Shown: positions 1 through 8,076 of the stretch, one piece after another
How positions within the stretch are numbered: position 1 is the stretch's first letter
Layout of the letters: each line of letters opens with the position of its first letter
Assembly (NCBI GenBank): GCA_025163595.1
Contig: CP104100.1
Location: 744,001-808,000 of the forward strand
Source: Phaeobacter sp. G2
GTDB lineage: Bacteria > Pseudomonadota > Alphaproteobacteria > Rhodobacterales > Rhodobacteraceae
Reading direction: 5' to 3'
Length of the DNA: 64,000 nt
Translations under genes and position numbers: made by a program
The notes under the pieces: generated by a model
The model's database searches: none
What the model saw: the letters and a program-made list of their open reading frames with translations, nothing else
Told to the model about the DNA's origin: nothing

Positions 1-127
1 AAGTCATCAGAACCTGCGTTTCCGGGGCGGCCCAGGCGGTCTCCAGTGCGGCGGGATCTTCTCGCAGCTGCGCTTTGCGATCCAAACCGCCACCACCGCC
101 AAAGGTTACCTGTTCTGCTCGTTTCAT
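1..127 (-). CDS. nudC: NAD(+) diphosphatase-like NUDIX protein, N-terminal fragment
   Basis: Only the first 42 codons are in the window; the gene runs off the left edge. The translation starts at ATG (125-127 read on the minus strand) and gives an N-terminus with the pattern MKRAEQVTFGG, then LDRKAQLR, which resembles the poorly conserved leading domain of alphaproteobacterial NudC-type NAD+ diphosphatases, as I remember those sequences. The NUDIX box itself lies outside the window, so the function (hydrolysis of NAD(H) to NMN(H) and AMP, or mRNA de-NADding) rests on N-terminal resemblance alone. It is divergent from the nucleotidase gene at 407. Confidence 0.5.
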   Translation of the reverse strand, partial: MKRAEQVTFGGGGGLDRKAQLREDPAALETAWAAPETQVLMT

Positions 128-356
128 CCACCGCTCCCCGCATTGACTGTGATGCCAGAGACACGGGGGCCTATCCCGCGATCTGGCGCATTTCTCCAAA
201 GTGATGACGCCTTGGCGCACGAAATACCAGAGTATCTCTGATTTATTGCGCCTCAGGGGCTGTCGGAGTGTTGTCTTGACTTTGGTTGCGCTGGGGCTAG
301 CTCCCCTGCAACTTGGTTAATTTTTCTTAAAGATGATGTGTTTGAAGGCTTTGCAA

Positions 357-379
357 ATTTGTGAAACGCTGTTTCAAAT
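357..379. promoter_or_regulatory. Inverted repeat upstream of the nucleotidase gene
   Basis: GAAAC (363-367), GCT, GTTTC (371-375) is a perfect short palindrome flanked by AAATTT on the left and AAAT on the right. It ends 28 nt before the start codon of the next gene, a usual place for a repressor operator. No regulator gene lies beside it. Confidence 0.3.
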
Positions 380-406
380 GGGTGGCGGTTCTCAGAAGGG
401 GGGCTG

Positions 407-2335
407 GTGAAGCAAGAGATTGGACCAAGCAGTGACAGCTGTGATATCAGCACAATGACAGATTTGGCCTCTTCCAAATCAGAAGCCTCCGGCGTGTTGC
501 GCATTCTTGCGACAACGGATCTGCACTGTAACCTTCTCAGCCGAGATTACTACGCGGACCGCGAGGACCCGGGCGTTGGCCTGTCGCGCCTGGCCAGTCT
601 CATTTCGGACGCCCGCAACGAGGTCCAGACCCAGGGGGGGGCGAGCCTCTTGCTGGACAATGGGGACGCTTTGCAGGGCTCGCCGATTGGGGAAACCGCC
701 CTGAAGCTCGACCCAGAAAGCTCCGCCCCCTGCAGCGCTGCCGTGCATCCTTTGATGTCAGCCTTTGCGGCATTGAACTATGATGCCTTGGGGCTGGGCA
801 ACCATGATTTCAATTTTGGCCTGCCGGTGCTTGAGGATGTATTGAAAGATGCACCCTGTGCGGTGGTATGCTCCAACATGTCTGCGGTTTCGCCCGGTCG
901 TGCGCTTCCCTTCGTAAAAACAAAGATTATCGAACGGCATCTGGCCTCGCTGCCCGAGGCGCCAGGTCTGCGGATCGGAATTCTGTCGGTGCTGCCTCCG
1001 CAGACGATGATTTGGGATGCGGATTTGCTGGAAGGCGAGGTTCAGGTCCAAGACATGGTACAGGCTGCCGCAGCCAGCGCCGCAGAGCTGCGGGCGGCGG
1101 GCTGTGATCTGGTCGTTGCCTTGGCGCACACCGGGGTTGGCGGGGAGCTTTCTGTTCCGAATATGGAAAACGCCCTGCGTCCGATTGTGGCAACGGCTGG
1201 CATCGATGCGGTGATTGGTGGCCATACGCACCTGGTTTTGCCTGACCCGGAACATGCCTTTGCAAAACCCGTGGTGATGCCCGGGGCACATGGCTCCCAC
1301 CTGGGGCAGATCGACCTGCACCTGCGGTATGGGCCTGACGGCTGGCAGATGGAGACCTGGCAGGCCAGTGCCCTGCCGATTTCCCGCCGGGATGCCTGGG
1401 GCAGGCTGACGCCTCTGGTGGAGGAGGACCCCGCCCTGGTCGAGATCCTGGCAGAGGCGAACGCGCAGACCCAGGCCCGGATGAAAGAACCGGTTGGCTA
1501 TAGTTCCGACGCGCTGCATTCGTATTTCATTTTCTTTGGTCAGGACCATGGTCTGGCCCTGACGGCCTGCGCGCAGATGGCAGCGATGCGCCCTTTGCTG
1601 GCTGGTTCCCGGGCGGGGGATCTGCCGCTTTTGTCAGCGGTGTCACCGGGCAAATTTGGCGGTCGCTCAGGGCCGGAAAACTACACGGATATTGCGGCGG
1701 GGGATCTCTGCATGCGCAATGTTGTGGATTTGCAGGTGTTCCCCAATGCCATCTGGGGCGTGACCGTCACGGGGGATCAGCTGCGGGATTGGCTGGAAAT
1801 GTCTGCTGGCATGTTCAATCAGGTCACCCCGGAAAGTCGCGACACTGAGCTGATCAACCTGGAGCGCGCTGGGCATAATTTTGATGTGATATTTGGCCTG
1901 GAGTACGAAATTGATGTCTCGCAGCCACCGCGATTTTCGTCTTCTGGTCTGGTGATCAACCCGGATTCGCACAGGATCCGAAATCTGCGCTGGAACGGGG
2001 CACCTGTTACCGGCACGCAGCAGTTTTCTGTTGCGACAAACAGCTATCGGGCCAGTGGCGGCGGCAACTTCAAAATGGTGCAGGAGGCAGAGAAACTGAA
2101 CCTGCCCCGGATTAAAATCCGCGATGCGATCTGCGATTACGTATCAGGACGCCTGCCCAAAGATGCCCTGGCTCAGGCCGACTACCCCTGGCGGCTCAGT
2201 CGGCTTCCAGAGACGCGGGTGGACGTCTATACCGGGCCGGTCGCGCGCAATTACCTGGCTGAGTTGCCCGAAGGTCTGGTTGAAGACCGCGGGGTGACGC
2301 CAAATGGGTTTCTAAAGCTCCGGCTGAGCCTTTAA
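407..2335 (+). CDS. 2',3'-cyclic-nucleotide 2'-phosphodiesterase / 5'-nucleotidase family protein
   Basis: A 642-aa two-domain metallophosphoesterase. N-terminal calcineurin-like domain: metal-binding D38-x-H40 in ATTDLH, DNGD at 84-87, GNHD at 131-134, and GGHTH at 271-275. The C-terminal 5'-nucleotidase domain carries FGGRSGPENY and, near residue 545, NSYRASGGGNF, the substrate-stacking motif typical of CpdB. The family hydrolyses 2',3'-cyclic nucleotides to 3'-nucleotides and then nucleosides. CpdB and UshA are normally periplasmic, but no signal peptide is visible here with either the GTG start at 407 or the ATG at 455. The GTG was chosen because AAGGGGGG lies just upstream of it, whereas the ATG has no ribosome-binding site. 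Monocistronic; the next gene on this strand is the SRP RNA. Confidence 0.85.
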   Translation: MKQEIGPSSDSCDISTMTDLASSKSEASGVLRILATTDLHCNLLSRDYYADREDPGVGLSRLASLISDARNEVQTQGGASLLLDNGDALQGSPIGETALKLDPESSAPCSAAVHPLMSAFAALNYDALGLGNHDFNFGLPVLEDVLKDAPCAVVCSNMSAVSPGRALPFVKTKIIERHLASLPEAPGLRIGILSVLPPQTMIWDADLLEGEVQVQDMVQAAAASAAELRAAGCDLVVALAHTGVGGELSVPNMENALRPIVATAGIDAVIGGHTHLVLPDPEHAFAKPVVMPGAHGSHLGQIDLHLRYGPDGWQMETWQASALPISRRDAWGRLTPLVEEDPALVEILAEANAQTQARMKEPVGYSSDALHSYFIFFGQDHGLALTACAQMAAMRPLLAGSRAGDLPLLSAVSPGKFGGRSGPENYTDIAAGDLCMRNVVDLQVFPNAIWGVTVTGDQLRDWLEMSAGMFNQVTPESRDTELINLERAGHNFDVIFGLEYEIDVSQPPRFSSSGLVINPDSHRIRNLRWNGAPVTGTQQFSVATNSYRASGGGNFKMVQEAEKLNLPRIKIRDAICDYVSGRLPKDALAQADYPWRLSRLPETRVDVYTGPVARNYLAELPEGLVEDRGVTPNGFLKLRLSL

Positions 2336-2492
2336 CACTGCCCGCTCTGGCCAAGCCTGCTGTTGGGTTTATTTGAAAGCAAGTGAGCTGAGGAGTTGAG
2401 CTGCTGCAAACCCGCCAGGGGGCTTATGTTTGCTGCGGGACATGACCGCATCGCTCTTGTCATCGGGGCAAACTCTGCCTATATCGGGATTC

Positions 2493-2586
2493 GAGAGGTT
2501 GGCGCGGGCAGGCGCCTCGCCAACCTGGTCAGATCCGGAAGGAAGCAGCCACAACGAGCCCCGCTTGGGTCGATGTCCAACCTCTC
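2493..2586 (+). ncRNA. ffs: Signal recognition particle RNA, small bacterial type (4.5S)
   Basis: A 94-nt hairpin RNA. The terminal stem is perfect: GAGAGGTTGG (2493-2502) pairs with CCAACCTCTC (2577-2586). Inside it lies the SRP54/Ffh-binding domain: GGTCAGATCCGGAAGGAAGC begins at 2527, containing the GGAA tetraloop and the asymmetric-loop sequence AGCAGCC, with its partner strand near GGGTCG at 2567-2572. This is the RNA scaffold of the particle that delivers nascent membrane proteins to FtsY and SecYEG. It lies between convergent genes and has no obvious U-tract terminator. Confidence 0.93.
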
Positions 2587-2717
2587 ACCTTATCCCCCCT
2601 AAAATGTCGATGCTAAATTTCCAGCGAGATCTGCTGTCTATCTCAGCGGCCTTGCGGCAGGCTGCTTTTTCACGGGCTGCTTTGGCACAGGCGACGGGTT
2701 GGATCGACGCGTCTGTT

Positions 2718-3731
2718 TCAGGCCGCCCGCCGATTTGTACCCAGGAGCAAAAGAAAGACAAAAGCCGCCCCAACCGATGTGGTGACGATCCCTACGGGCA
2801 ATTCTTGCGGCGCCAGCAGCAAGCGCGACACGATATCGGAAGCGGTCAGCAGAACCGCGCCGATTATGGCGGCCATGGGCAACAGGCGCCCATGCATCGG
2901 CCCGGCAAGCCCACGGGCGATATGGGGCACCATTAGGCCGACAAAGCCGATAACGCCGGCGACGGAAACAAAGGCGGCGGTGGCCAGGGCGCAGATCAGA
3001 AACATGCGGGTGCGCAGCGCGCCAACCGGTACGCCAAGGCTGCTCGCAGTAGTGTCCCCCGTCAGGAGCGCGTCCAGCCAGCGGCTGCGCCAAACGGCAT
3101 AGGTCGCGATGAGCGCCAATCCGGCAGCAACCAAAGGCAGGGTCTCCCAGCGGGCAAGGCCAAGCCCGCCAAGCATCCAGAAAATCACCGAATGGGCCGC
3201 GCGGGTATCGCCAGAAAAGATCAAATAATTGGTGATTGCTGCAAACAGAAACGAGACGGCCAGCCCGGCCAGGATAAGCTTCTCCGGAGCGCTGCTTTGC
3301 AGAGTTCGCACCAGCAGCAGCACGATACCAGAGGCCACAAGCCCACCGCTAAAGGCGGCAAGGGGCAGGGTCCAAAGCCCCAGAAAATCGCCGGTGACGG
3401 TGATGACCAGAACCGCGCCGGCGGCGGCACCAGAGGACAGGCCGAACAAAAACGGATCCGCCAGGTCGTTGCGGGTTGTGGTTTGAAGTACCACGCCGAC
3501 CAGACCTAATCCGGCACCGATCAGGGCGGCAAACAGCGCCCGCGGCAGGCGCAGGTCAAAAATGATCCGATGTATGGGCTCTGGCTCCAGGCTGCTGAAC
3601 CCCAATCCCGAAGAGATGGCGGCAAAGACCTCGGCCACCGGCACATCGGTGGACCCATAGAGGACGGAGAGTAAAAGCAGGGCGACCAAAACGGCCGCCC
3701 CCAATATCAGCGAAAGGCCAAAACGGCCCAT
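2718..3731 (-). CDS. ABC transporter permease, FecCD/BtuC family (predicted corrinoid importer)
   Basis: A 337-aa polytopic protein with about 8-10 hydrophobic segments and the FecCD hallmarks DLRLPR near the N-terminus, the coupling-helix region RTRMFLICALATAAFVSVAG and FVGLMVPHIAR. It would form the membrane channel for the binding protein and ATPase encoded just upstream. ATG 3731 lies one base after the stop of the upstream gene, so translation is probably coupled; a longer in-frame start at 3782 would overlap that gene. Last gene of the riboswitch-controlled operon (DUF1636, ATPase, binding protein, permease). Related actinobacterial families are labelled 'F420-0' transporters; the B12 riboswitch argues for a corrinoid substrate here. 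Confidence 0.85.
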   Translation of the reverse strand: MGRFGLSLILGAAVLVALLLLSVLYGSTDVPVAEVFAAISSGLGFSSLEPEPIHRIIFDLRLPRALFAALIGAGLGLVGVVLQTTTRNDLADPFLFGLSSGAAAGAVLVITVTGDFLGLWTLPLAAFSGGLVASGIVLLLVRTLQSSAPEKLILAGLAVSFLFAAITNYLIFSGDTRAAHSVIFWMLGGLGLARWETLPLVAAGLALIATYAVWRSRWLDALLTGDTTASSLGVPVGALRTRMFLICALATAAFVSVAGVIGFVGLMVPHIARGLAGPMHGRLLPMAAIIGAVLLTASDIVSRLLLAPQELPVGIVTTSVGAAFVFLLLLGTNRRAA

Positions 3732-3732
3732 A

Positions 3733-4680
3733 TCAGTTGAGACCCGGATGCATGGCCTTGGCCATTTTCTCGATGGCGGCAATATTTGCCGGTCCAGGGG
3801 TCAGCTCTTCGTAGCGCAGGCCCACCCAGCGTTGGTTTTTAACCGCATCCGTGTGGGCCATAACCGGGTGTTCCTGCAGGAACTTGAAGGTGTCTTCGGC
3901 GCCATTGCCGTTTTGGTAATCCAGCAACACCAGAAATTCTGGATTGGCGGCCGCGACCGCTTCCCAAGAGGTGCGCCCCCAGCTGGTGTCCAGATCATGG
4001 GTGACGCTGGCGCCCCCTGCGGCCGCGATCATGGCGTCGGGGATGGCAAACCTGCCTGCAGTGAACGGCGCATCCGCCGGGCCGTCCAACAGGAAAACAC
4101 GCGGTTTGGGCTGTTCTGCGGTTTTGGCTTCAATCTCGGCCAGCTGCTGCTGCCAGCCTGCCACCAGCTCTGCTGCCTTGTCCTCCACCTGCATGACTTT
4201 CCCAAGGCGCAGCACATCATTGAACAACAGCTCCATGCTGGCTTCTGGGCGATCCTTGTCCAGATGCACGCAGCTTTCGGTCAGGATCATGGTTTTGATA
4301 CCAAAAGGCACCAGCGTGTCCGGGGTCACATCCCCGCCGGGTTTCATGCCGTAGTACCACCCGGCAATAAACAGATCCGCAGAGGCCGAAACCAGATTTT
4401 CGACGCTTGGATATTTGGGGGCAAGTTCAGGGATGTCGCCGCGAGCCTTGTCGAATTCGGGGCTTGTTTTATACCATCCGCTGATGCCGGTGACGCCGAC
4501 CATCTTGTCCTGCAGGCCAAGTGCAAACGCCATTTCGGACATGTTGATGTCATGCACAACCAGCCGTTCCGGCATGGTTTCAAAAACCAGCGGCGTGCCG
4601 CAATTGTCGACGCTGACGTCATATGCGGCGGCACTACTTGCAGCACTCAGCAGGAGAGCAGCAGACCAGAGCGTTTTCAT
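3733..4680 (-). CDS. ABC transporter periplasmic substrate-binding protein, BtuF-like
   Basis: 315 aa with a Sec signal peptide (hydrophobic stretch around residues 4-17, then SSAAAYD). The mature protein follows the helical-backbone (cluster A) binding-protein pattern: PERLVVHDINMSEMAFALGL, a long linker helix near KVMQVEDKAAELVAGW, and a C-terminal lobe with SWEAVAAANPEFLVLL. This class carries cobalamin, haem and siderophores. The start overlaps the ATPase gene stop by 4 nt and the permease gene follows after one base, giving a tight operon. Substrate inferred to be B12 or a precursor because the leader is a cobalamin riboswitch; the ligand residues cannot be read from sequence. Confidence 0.85.
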   Translation of the reverse strand: MKTLWSAALLLSAASSAAAYDVSVDNCGTPLVFETMPERLVVHDINMSEMAFALGLQDKMVGVTGISGWYKTSPEFDKARGDIPELAPKYPSVENLVSASADLFIAGWYYGMKPGGDVTPDTLVPFGIKTMILTESCVHLDKDRPEASMELLFNDVLRLGKVMQVEDKAAELVAGWQQQLAEIEAKTAEQPKPRVFLLDGPADAPFTAGRFAIPDAMIAAAGGASVTHDLDTSWGRTSWEAVAAANPEFLVLLDYQNGNGAEDTFKFLQEHPVMAHTDAVKNQRWVGLRYEELTPGPANIAAIEKMAKAMHPGLN

Positions 4681-5495
4681 TGTGAATTTTCCTTCGGATT
4701 TTGAAAGTCTGTTTTGCGAATATCCAGAGCCGGGATCATCCGGCCCTCATGGGGAAAGCTCAGATAGCTGACCCCAAAGGTCGCCTGGACATTTTCAGGG
4801 GTGAGCACCTCGGCGGCGGGACCAAAGGCCACCAGTCGCGTTGATTTCATCAAGGCGGCATGGGTGGCAAACTCCGGGATCATCACCAGATCATGCACCA
4901 CCATGACAACGGTGATCCCCAGCGAGGCAACCAGGGACAGAATGCGGCCTTTGGCATCCGGGTCCAGGTGGTTGGTCGGCTCATCGAGAAACAATAGCTC
5001 GGGCTCCTGGGCGAGGGCGCGGGCGATATGGGCCCGTTGGCGCTCCCCTCCTGACAGCTGTGCCATGGGCTTGCGCGCCATCCGCGAAAGCCCTGTAAGA
5101 TCCAGAATGGCCTCAACGGCTTTGGTGTTTTGATCTGTTGACCGGCGCGCCGCGATTGGCAATTGGCCAAGGGCCACATAGTCCTGAAGGCGCAGCCGCC
5201 CATCCGGCGAGCTTTGCTGGCTGACAAGGGCAATGCGTCCCGCCCGGTCCTGTGCTTTCATCTGGCGCAGGCTGGCACCACCTATAAAAACTTCTCCGAC
5301 CGCCAGCGGTTCACATCCTGAAAGCAGGTTCAGCAGGGTCGATTTGCCCGCCCCATTTGGCCCGGCGATGGCGAGGATTGATCCCTGCTGCAACTCAAAG
5401 GAAACTCCCGAGACCAGCGCATCCCCGTTCAGGGCAAAATACTCTAGGTCGCGCACGCAGAGAAAAGGTTGGGATAAAGGAGGGGAACCGGTCAT
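4677..5495 (-). CDS. ABC transporter ATP-binding protein, FepC/BtuD family
   Basis: 272 aa. Walker A GPNGAGKS at about 45-52, Q-loop VSQQSS near 91-96, ABC signature LSGGERQR at 147-154, Walker B LLFLDEP at about 167-173, and the switch histidine in VVHDL. It would energise the binding-protein-dependent importer encoded downstream (BtuF- and BtuC-like). The start overlaps the DUF1636 gene by 4 nt and the stop overlaps the binding-protein gene by 4 nt, so all four genes are almost certainly one mRNA under the cobalamin riboswitch. Confidence 0.9.
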   Translation of the reverse strand: MTGSPPLSQPFLCVRDLEYFALNGDALVSGVSFELQQGSILAIAGPNGAGKSTLLNLLSGCEPLAVGEVFIGGASLRQMKAQDRAGRIALVSQQSSPDGRLRLQDYVALGQLPIAARRSTDQNTKAVEAILDLTGLSRMARKPMAQLSGGERQRAHIARALAQEPELLFLDEPTNHLDPDAKGRILSLVASLGITVVMVVHDLVMIPEFATHAALMKSTRLVAFGPAAEVLTPENVQATFGVSYLSFPHEGRMIPALDIRKTDFQNPKENSQ

Positions 5496-5848
5496 GTCTT
5501 GACCTCCGGCCTGTAGGCGGGAAGCCGTGCCAGAGTTTTGTCGTACAACCGCTCTGGCCGCTCCGAAGCTGTGCTCCAGCCGGTGCCGCTTGCCAAAAAT
5601 TGCCGGGCAAAACAGGCGATCGCCTCGATATCTGCCTGCGCTTCGATCTCGCCAAACAGATACTGCGTCTTGCCCGGCCCCTGCAGTCCGACTGCGATGG
5701 GGCGTTCGCAGCCCGCCATGCAGTCGACAGCCCGCAACGCGAACCGATTTGACACACGTTCAGCCAATGCTGCCCGGAGTTCGCGTGCTGCTCCCGGCCC
5801 TTTGCAGGTGGCGCAAATCAATATGGAATGATCACTGGTGTTGGTCAT
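5492..5848 (-). CDS. DUF1636-type ferredoxin-like metal-binding protein, first gene of the B12-riboswitch operon
   Basis: 118 aa. Cysteines lie in ICATCKG near the N-terminus and DCMAGCERP in the middle, a spacing like the thioredoxin-fold [2Fe-2S] and metal-binding proteins grouped as DUF1636. ATG 5848 is chosen over the GTG at 5872 because GAGG sits at the proper distance before it. It is the first gene after the cobalamin riboswitch and overlaps the ATPase gene by 4 nt, which puts it in corrinoid or cobalt handling. Molecular function unknown; electron transfer or metal chaperoning are guesses from the cysteine pattern. Confidence 0.75.
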   Translation of the reverse strand: MTNTSDHSILICATCKGPGAARELRAALAERVSNRFALRAVDCMAGCERPIAVGLQGPGKTQYLFGEIEAQADIEAIACFARQFLASGTGWSTASERPERLYDKTLARLPAYRPEVKT

Positions 5849-5964
5849 GTCCCGCCTCGCTGGTAAACGCACGAAGAGAGCAGGTGCCGGTCCTGGGTCG
5901 CCAGTTTTTCTGTGCCATCTAAGCCTCCTTCAGGACTCCCCGCCCTGGGTTGAGTGAACAAATG

Positions 5965-6149
5965 GATGGCAGGTCTCCTGACTTGCGGGTCGAGGCCTTG
6001 CCGCGCCTTCCCACCCCAGGGGGCAGTGGCGTGTTGCAGCAGTGCTCTCCGCTCACAGTTGCGGGGGCAGTCACGGATTTGGCGCCTATTGGCTACTCCA
6101 CACCGTATTCCCTTTTCATTTTTCCGGAGTGACCCCGGTAAAAACCATC
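5965..6149 (-). promoter_or_regulatory. Cobalamin (AdoCbl-type) riboswitch
   Basis: Reading the minus strand 5' to 3': AAAAGGGAATACGGTG, then TGCCCCCGCAACTGTGAGCG, GCCACTG, GGGAAGGCGC, GACCCGCAAG and the B12 box AAGTCAGGAGACCTGCC (5968-5984). The order and sequence of these blocks are diagnostic of the cobalamin riboswitch. A closing P1 stem is seen as GATGG (6145-6149) with CCATC (5965-5969). It lies 116 nt before the DUF1636 start codon. Cobalamin binding normally shuts down the downstream genes, so the transporter should be made when B12 is scarce. No clear U-tract terminator follows, so control may act on translation. Confidence 0.93.
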
Positions 6150-6155
6150 TAGGCC

Positions 6156-6184
6156 ATGTATGAGTTCAATCTTGAGACTGTCAA
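6156..6184 (-). promoter_or_regulatory. Candidate promoter of the B12-riboswitch operon
   Basis: On the minus strand TTGACA (6179-6184) is a perfect -35 element. The -10 region about 17 nt later (around CATACAT) is poor. A start just below 6155 would place the riboswitch at the very 5' end of the transcript, as expected. Confidence 0.45.
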
Positions 6185-6310
6185 TCAAATTGAAAGGCCG
6201 CAGCCGAGCTCTGGCGGCACTGGTGCGCTCTGCGCCGATATCAGCTGGCTGTTGGGCTGCTGGGGCTCTGTGCTTGGCCAGTGCTGCACCAGGGTGCAGG
6301 GGCGCCGAGA

Positions 6311-6961
6311 TCAGAACAGAGCGATCCAGATACCCGTAAACATGAGAATGCCGCCAGTATTGACCCATGCGTGCCAGATTGAATAGCGAAACGGCAGGCT
6401 CTTGCGGGCGTAAAACCCGATCCCGATTACAAAACTGGTGACGCCAGACAGGATGCACCACAGGCTGGTGTCCGGCACCATGGTCAGATCCGGCAACGCG
6501 CACAGTCCCAGCGCGCCCAGCCCAAGGTAAGAGGCCGTCGACCAGCGGGACTTGACGTTTTTATTGGTAATCTTGTTCCAGATCGCCAGCGCGGTCAGCC
6601 CCCAGCACAGATACAAGAGTGTCCAGGTCCAGACGGTGCCTGCCTGCACAAAAAAGGGCGTGAAGGTGCCGGTGATGCTGGGATAGATCGCTGCATGGTC
6701 GATGCGGCGCAGCAAAACACGGCGGTGATGCCAGGGGCCAAAGTGGTACAGGCTTGACGCGATATTAGAGGCCAGCAGCGAGAGGACATAGACGCCAAGG
6801 GCGGCGATCAGTGAAACATCGAGACCGGCGCTGGCCTTGTTAATCAGGGCTGCAGCGGCGGTCAGAATCAGGGTCAGACCAATCGCATGCACCATGATAT
6901 CAGCGCGGCGATGGGCGGGATTGGCGCTGGGGTAGGTTGTGGCTTGTGGTGTAGCTGTCAT
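6311..6961 (-). CDS. Hemolysin III / PAQR family membrane protein
   Basis: 216 aa with about seven hydrophobic segments. The PAQR/HlyIII signature is present: SSLYHFGPW with a Ser and His, RRIDHAAIYPSITGTFTPFF with the conserved Asp, and near the C-terminus IWHAWVNTGG with the zinc-site His. The family (TrhA/YqfA in bacteria) is linked to membrane lipid or energy homeostasis; true haemolytic activity is usually not its role. Length is normal for the family. It lies alone between the riboswitch operon and pheA; ATG 6961 gives a sensible cytoplasmic tail. Confidence 0.85.
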   Translation of the reverse strand: MTATPQATTYPSANPAHRRADIMVHAIGLTLILTAAAALINKASAGLDVSLIAALGVYVLSLLASNIASSLYHFGPWHHRRVLLRRIDHAAIYPSITGTFTPFFVQAGTVWTWTLLYLCWGLTALAIWNKITNKNVKSRWSTASYLGLGALGLCALPDLTMVPDTSLWCILSGVTSFVIGIGFYARKSLPFRYSIWHAWVNTGGILMFTGIWIALF

Positions 6962-7116
6962 GGTGGACTCGCGCAGGGGGTGCTCCAGCGATAAGAAGGA
7001 TGCGGTGGAGAGTCTAGGGGCGGGACCCAGTGGTGCCTGGGTTCCTATACGTCAGCGCCTGCGCGCCGCTGTACGATCCGCCAGAGTAGCGCTGTCTGGC
7101 AGGTTCAGAGAGGCGG

Positions 7117-7134
7117 GGCCGCTTAAAAGCGGCC
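7117..7134. other. Hairpin overlapping the pheA stop codon
   Basis: GGCCGCTT-AA-AAGCGGCC is a perfect 8-bp stem. On the minus strand the pheA stop TAA (7123-7125) lies inside it. No U-tract follows, so it may be a Rho-type 3' end or an mRNA-stabilising stem. Confidence 0.5.
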
Positions 7135-7956
7135 ATTGTCGGCAGGGTAGACGCCGAGAATTTCCACATTGGTGGTGAAATAAGACAGTTCGTCCATTGC
7201 CAGTTGCACGTTTGCATCATCTGGATGGCCGTCGATATCTGCGTAGAACTGCGTCGCGGTGAAGGAGCCATCGACCATATAGCTTTCCAGTTTGGTCATG
7301 TTGATGCCATTGGTGGCAAAGCCGCCCATGGCCTTGTAGAGCGCCGCAGGAATGTTGCGGACCTGAAAGACAAAACTGGTGATCATCCCATGGGCGCCGC
7401 GACGGGTGGCGTCGGGCTCACGCGACATGATCAGAAAACGGGTGGTATTGTCACCGCGATCCTCGATCTTTTTCTCCAGCACGTCCAACCCGTAGATCTC
7501 GCCCGCCAATTCGCTGGCCAGGGCGGCGGTGTGGATATCGCCGGCCGCTGCCACATCGCGGGCGGCGCGGGCATTGTCCGGGCTGACCCGTCCCATAATA
7601 TTGTTTTTGCGCAAAAATTCCCCGCATTGTGGCAGCAGGACCAGATGCGATTTCGCCTCGCGGATGTCTTCCAGTTTGGCGCCGGGCACGGCCAAGAGAT
7701 TGATGTGCACCCGCACAAAGGCCTCGTCGATGATATGCAGACCGCTGTGGGGCAGCAGCCGGTGGCTATCGGCAACCCGCCCGTAGGTGGAATTCTCGAC
7801 CGGCAGCATCGCCTGGTCCGCCGCGCCTGAGCGCACCGCCTCGATGACGTCTTCGAATGTGCTACAGGGAAGCACCTCCATATCGTGCCGGGCGTTGCGG
7901 CACGCCTCGTGACTATAAGAGCCGAGCTCCCCCTGAATGGCAATTTTTCCGGTCAT
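7123..7956 (-). CDS. pheA: Prephenate dehydratase
   Basis: 277 aa, the monofunctional form. Catalyses decarboxylation/dehydration of prephenate to phenylpyruvate in phenylalanine synthesis. Catalytic PDT domain: GELGSYSHEA at the N-terminus, LPVENSTYG, and the DNTTRFLIM motif containing the essential Thr. C-terminal ACT regulatory domain from about residue 195 (ITSFVFQVRNIPAALYKAMG, then INMTKLESYM) that should bind phenylalanine for feedback inhibition. ATG 7956 starts MTGKIAIQGE, with AGGA about 10 nt upstream; a TTG at 7986 is a weaker choice. Divergent from the cytochrome c gene. Confidence 0.95.
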   Translation of the reverse strand: MTGKIAIQGELGSYSHEACRNARHDMEVLPCSTFEDVIEAVRSGAADQAMLPVENSTYGRVADSHRLLPHSGLHIIDEAFVRVHINLLAVPGAKLEDIREAKSHLVLLPQCGEFLRKNNIMGRVSPDNARAARDVAAAGDIHTAALASELAGEIYGLDVLEKKIEDRGDNTTRFLIMSREPDATRRGAHGMITSFVFQVRNIPAALYKAMGGFATNGINMTKLESYMVDGSFTATQFYADIDGHPDDANVQLAMDELSYFTTNVEILGVYPADNGRF

Positions 7957-8076
7957 CAGTGCGACTTTCCTGCAAAACTTCAGCAAACGGGCATTTCGTC
8001 GCGTTGTCTATACCTTGCCACTGACGAGTGGAAGCCTTAGACAACGACGCAGACAGCTAAAACGGACACGCGATTC

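Noticed and set aside
2430..2936. A 168-aa plus-strand ORF covering the SRP RNA.
   Set aside because: It runs through the RNA gene and into the antisense of the permease gene; no family resemblance.
3733..5495. F420-0 transporter annotation for the ABC genes.
   Set aside because: The cobalamin riboswitch upstream gives direct evidence for corrinoid control.
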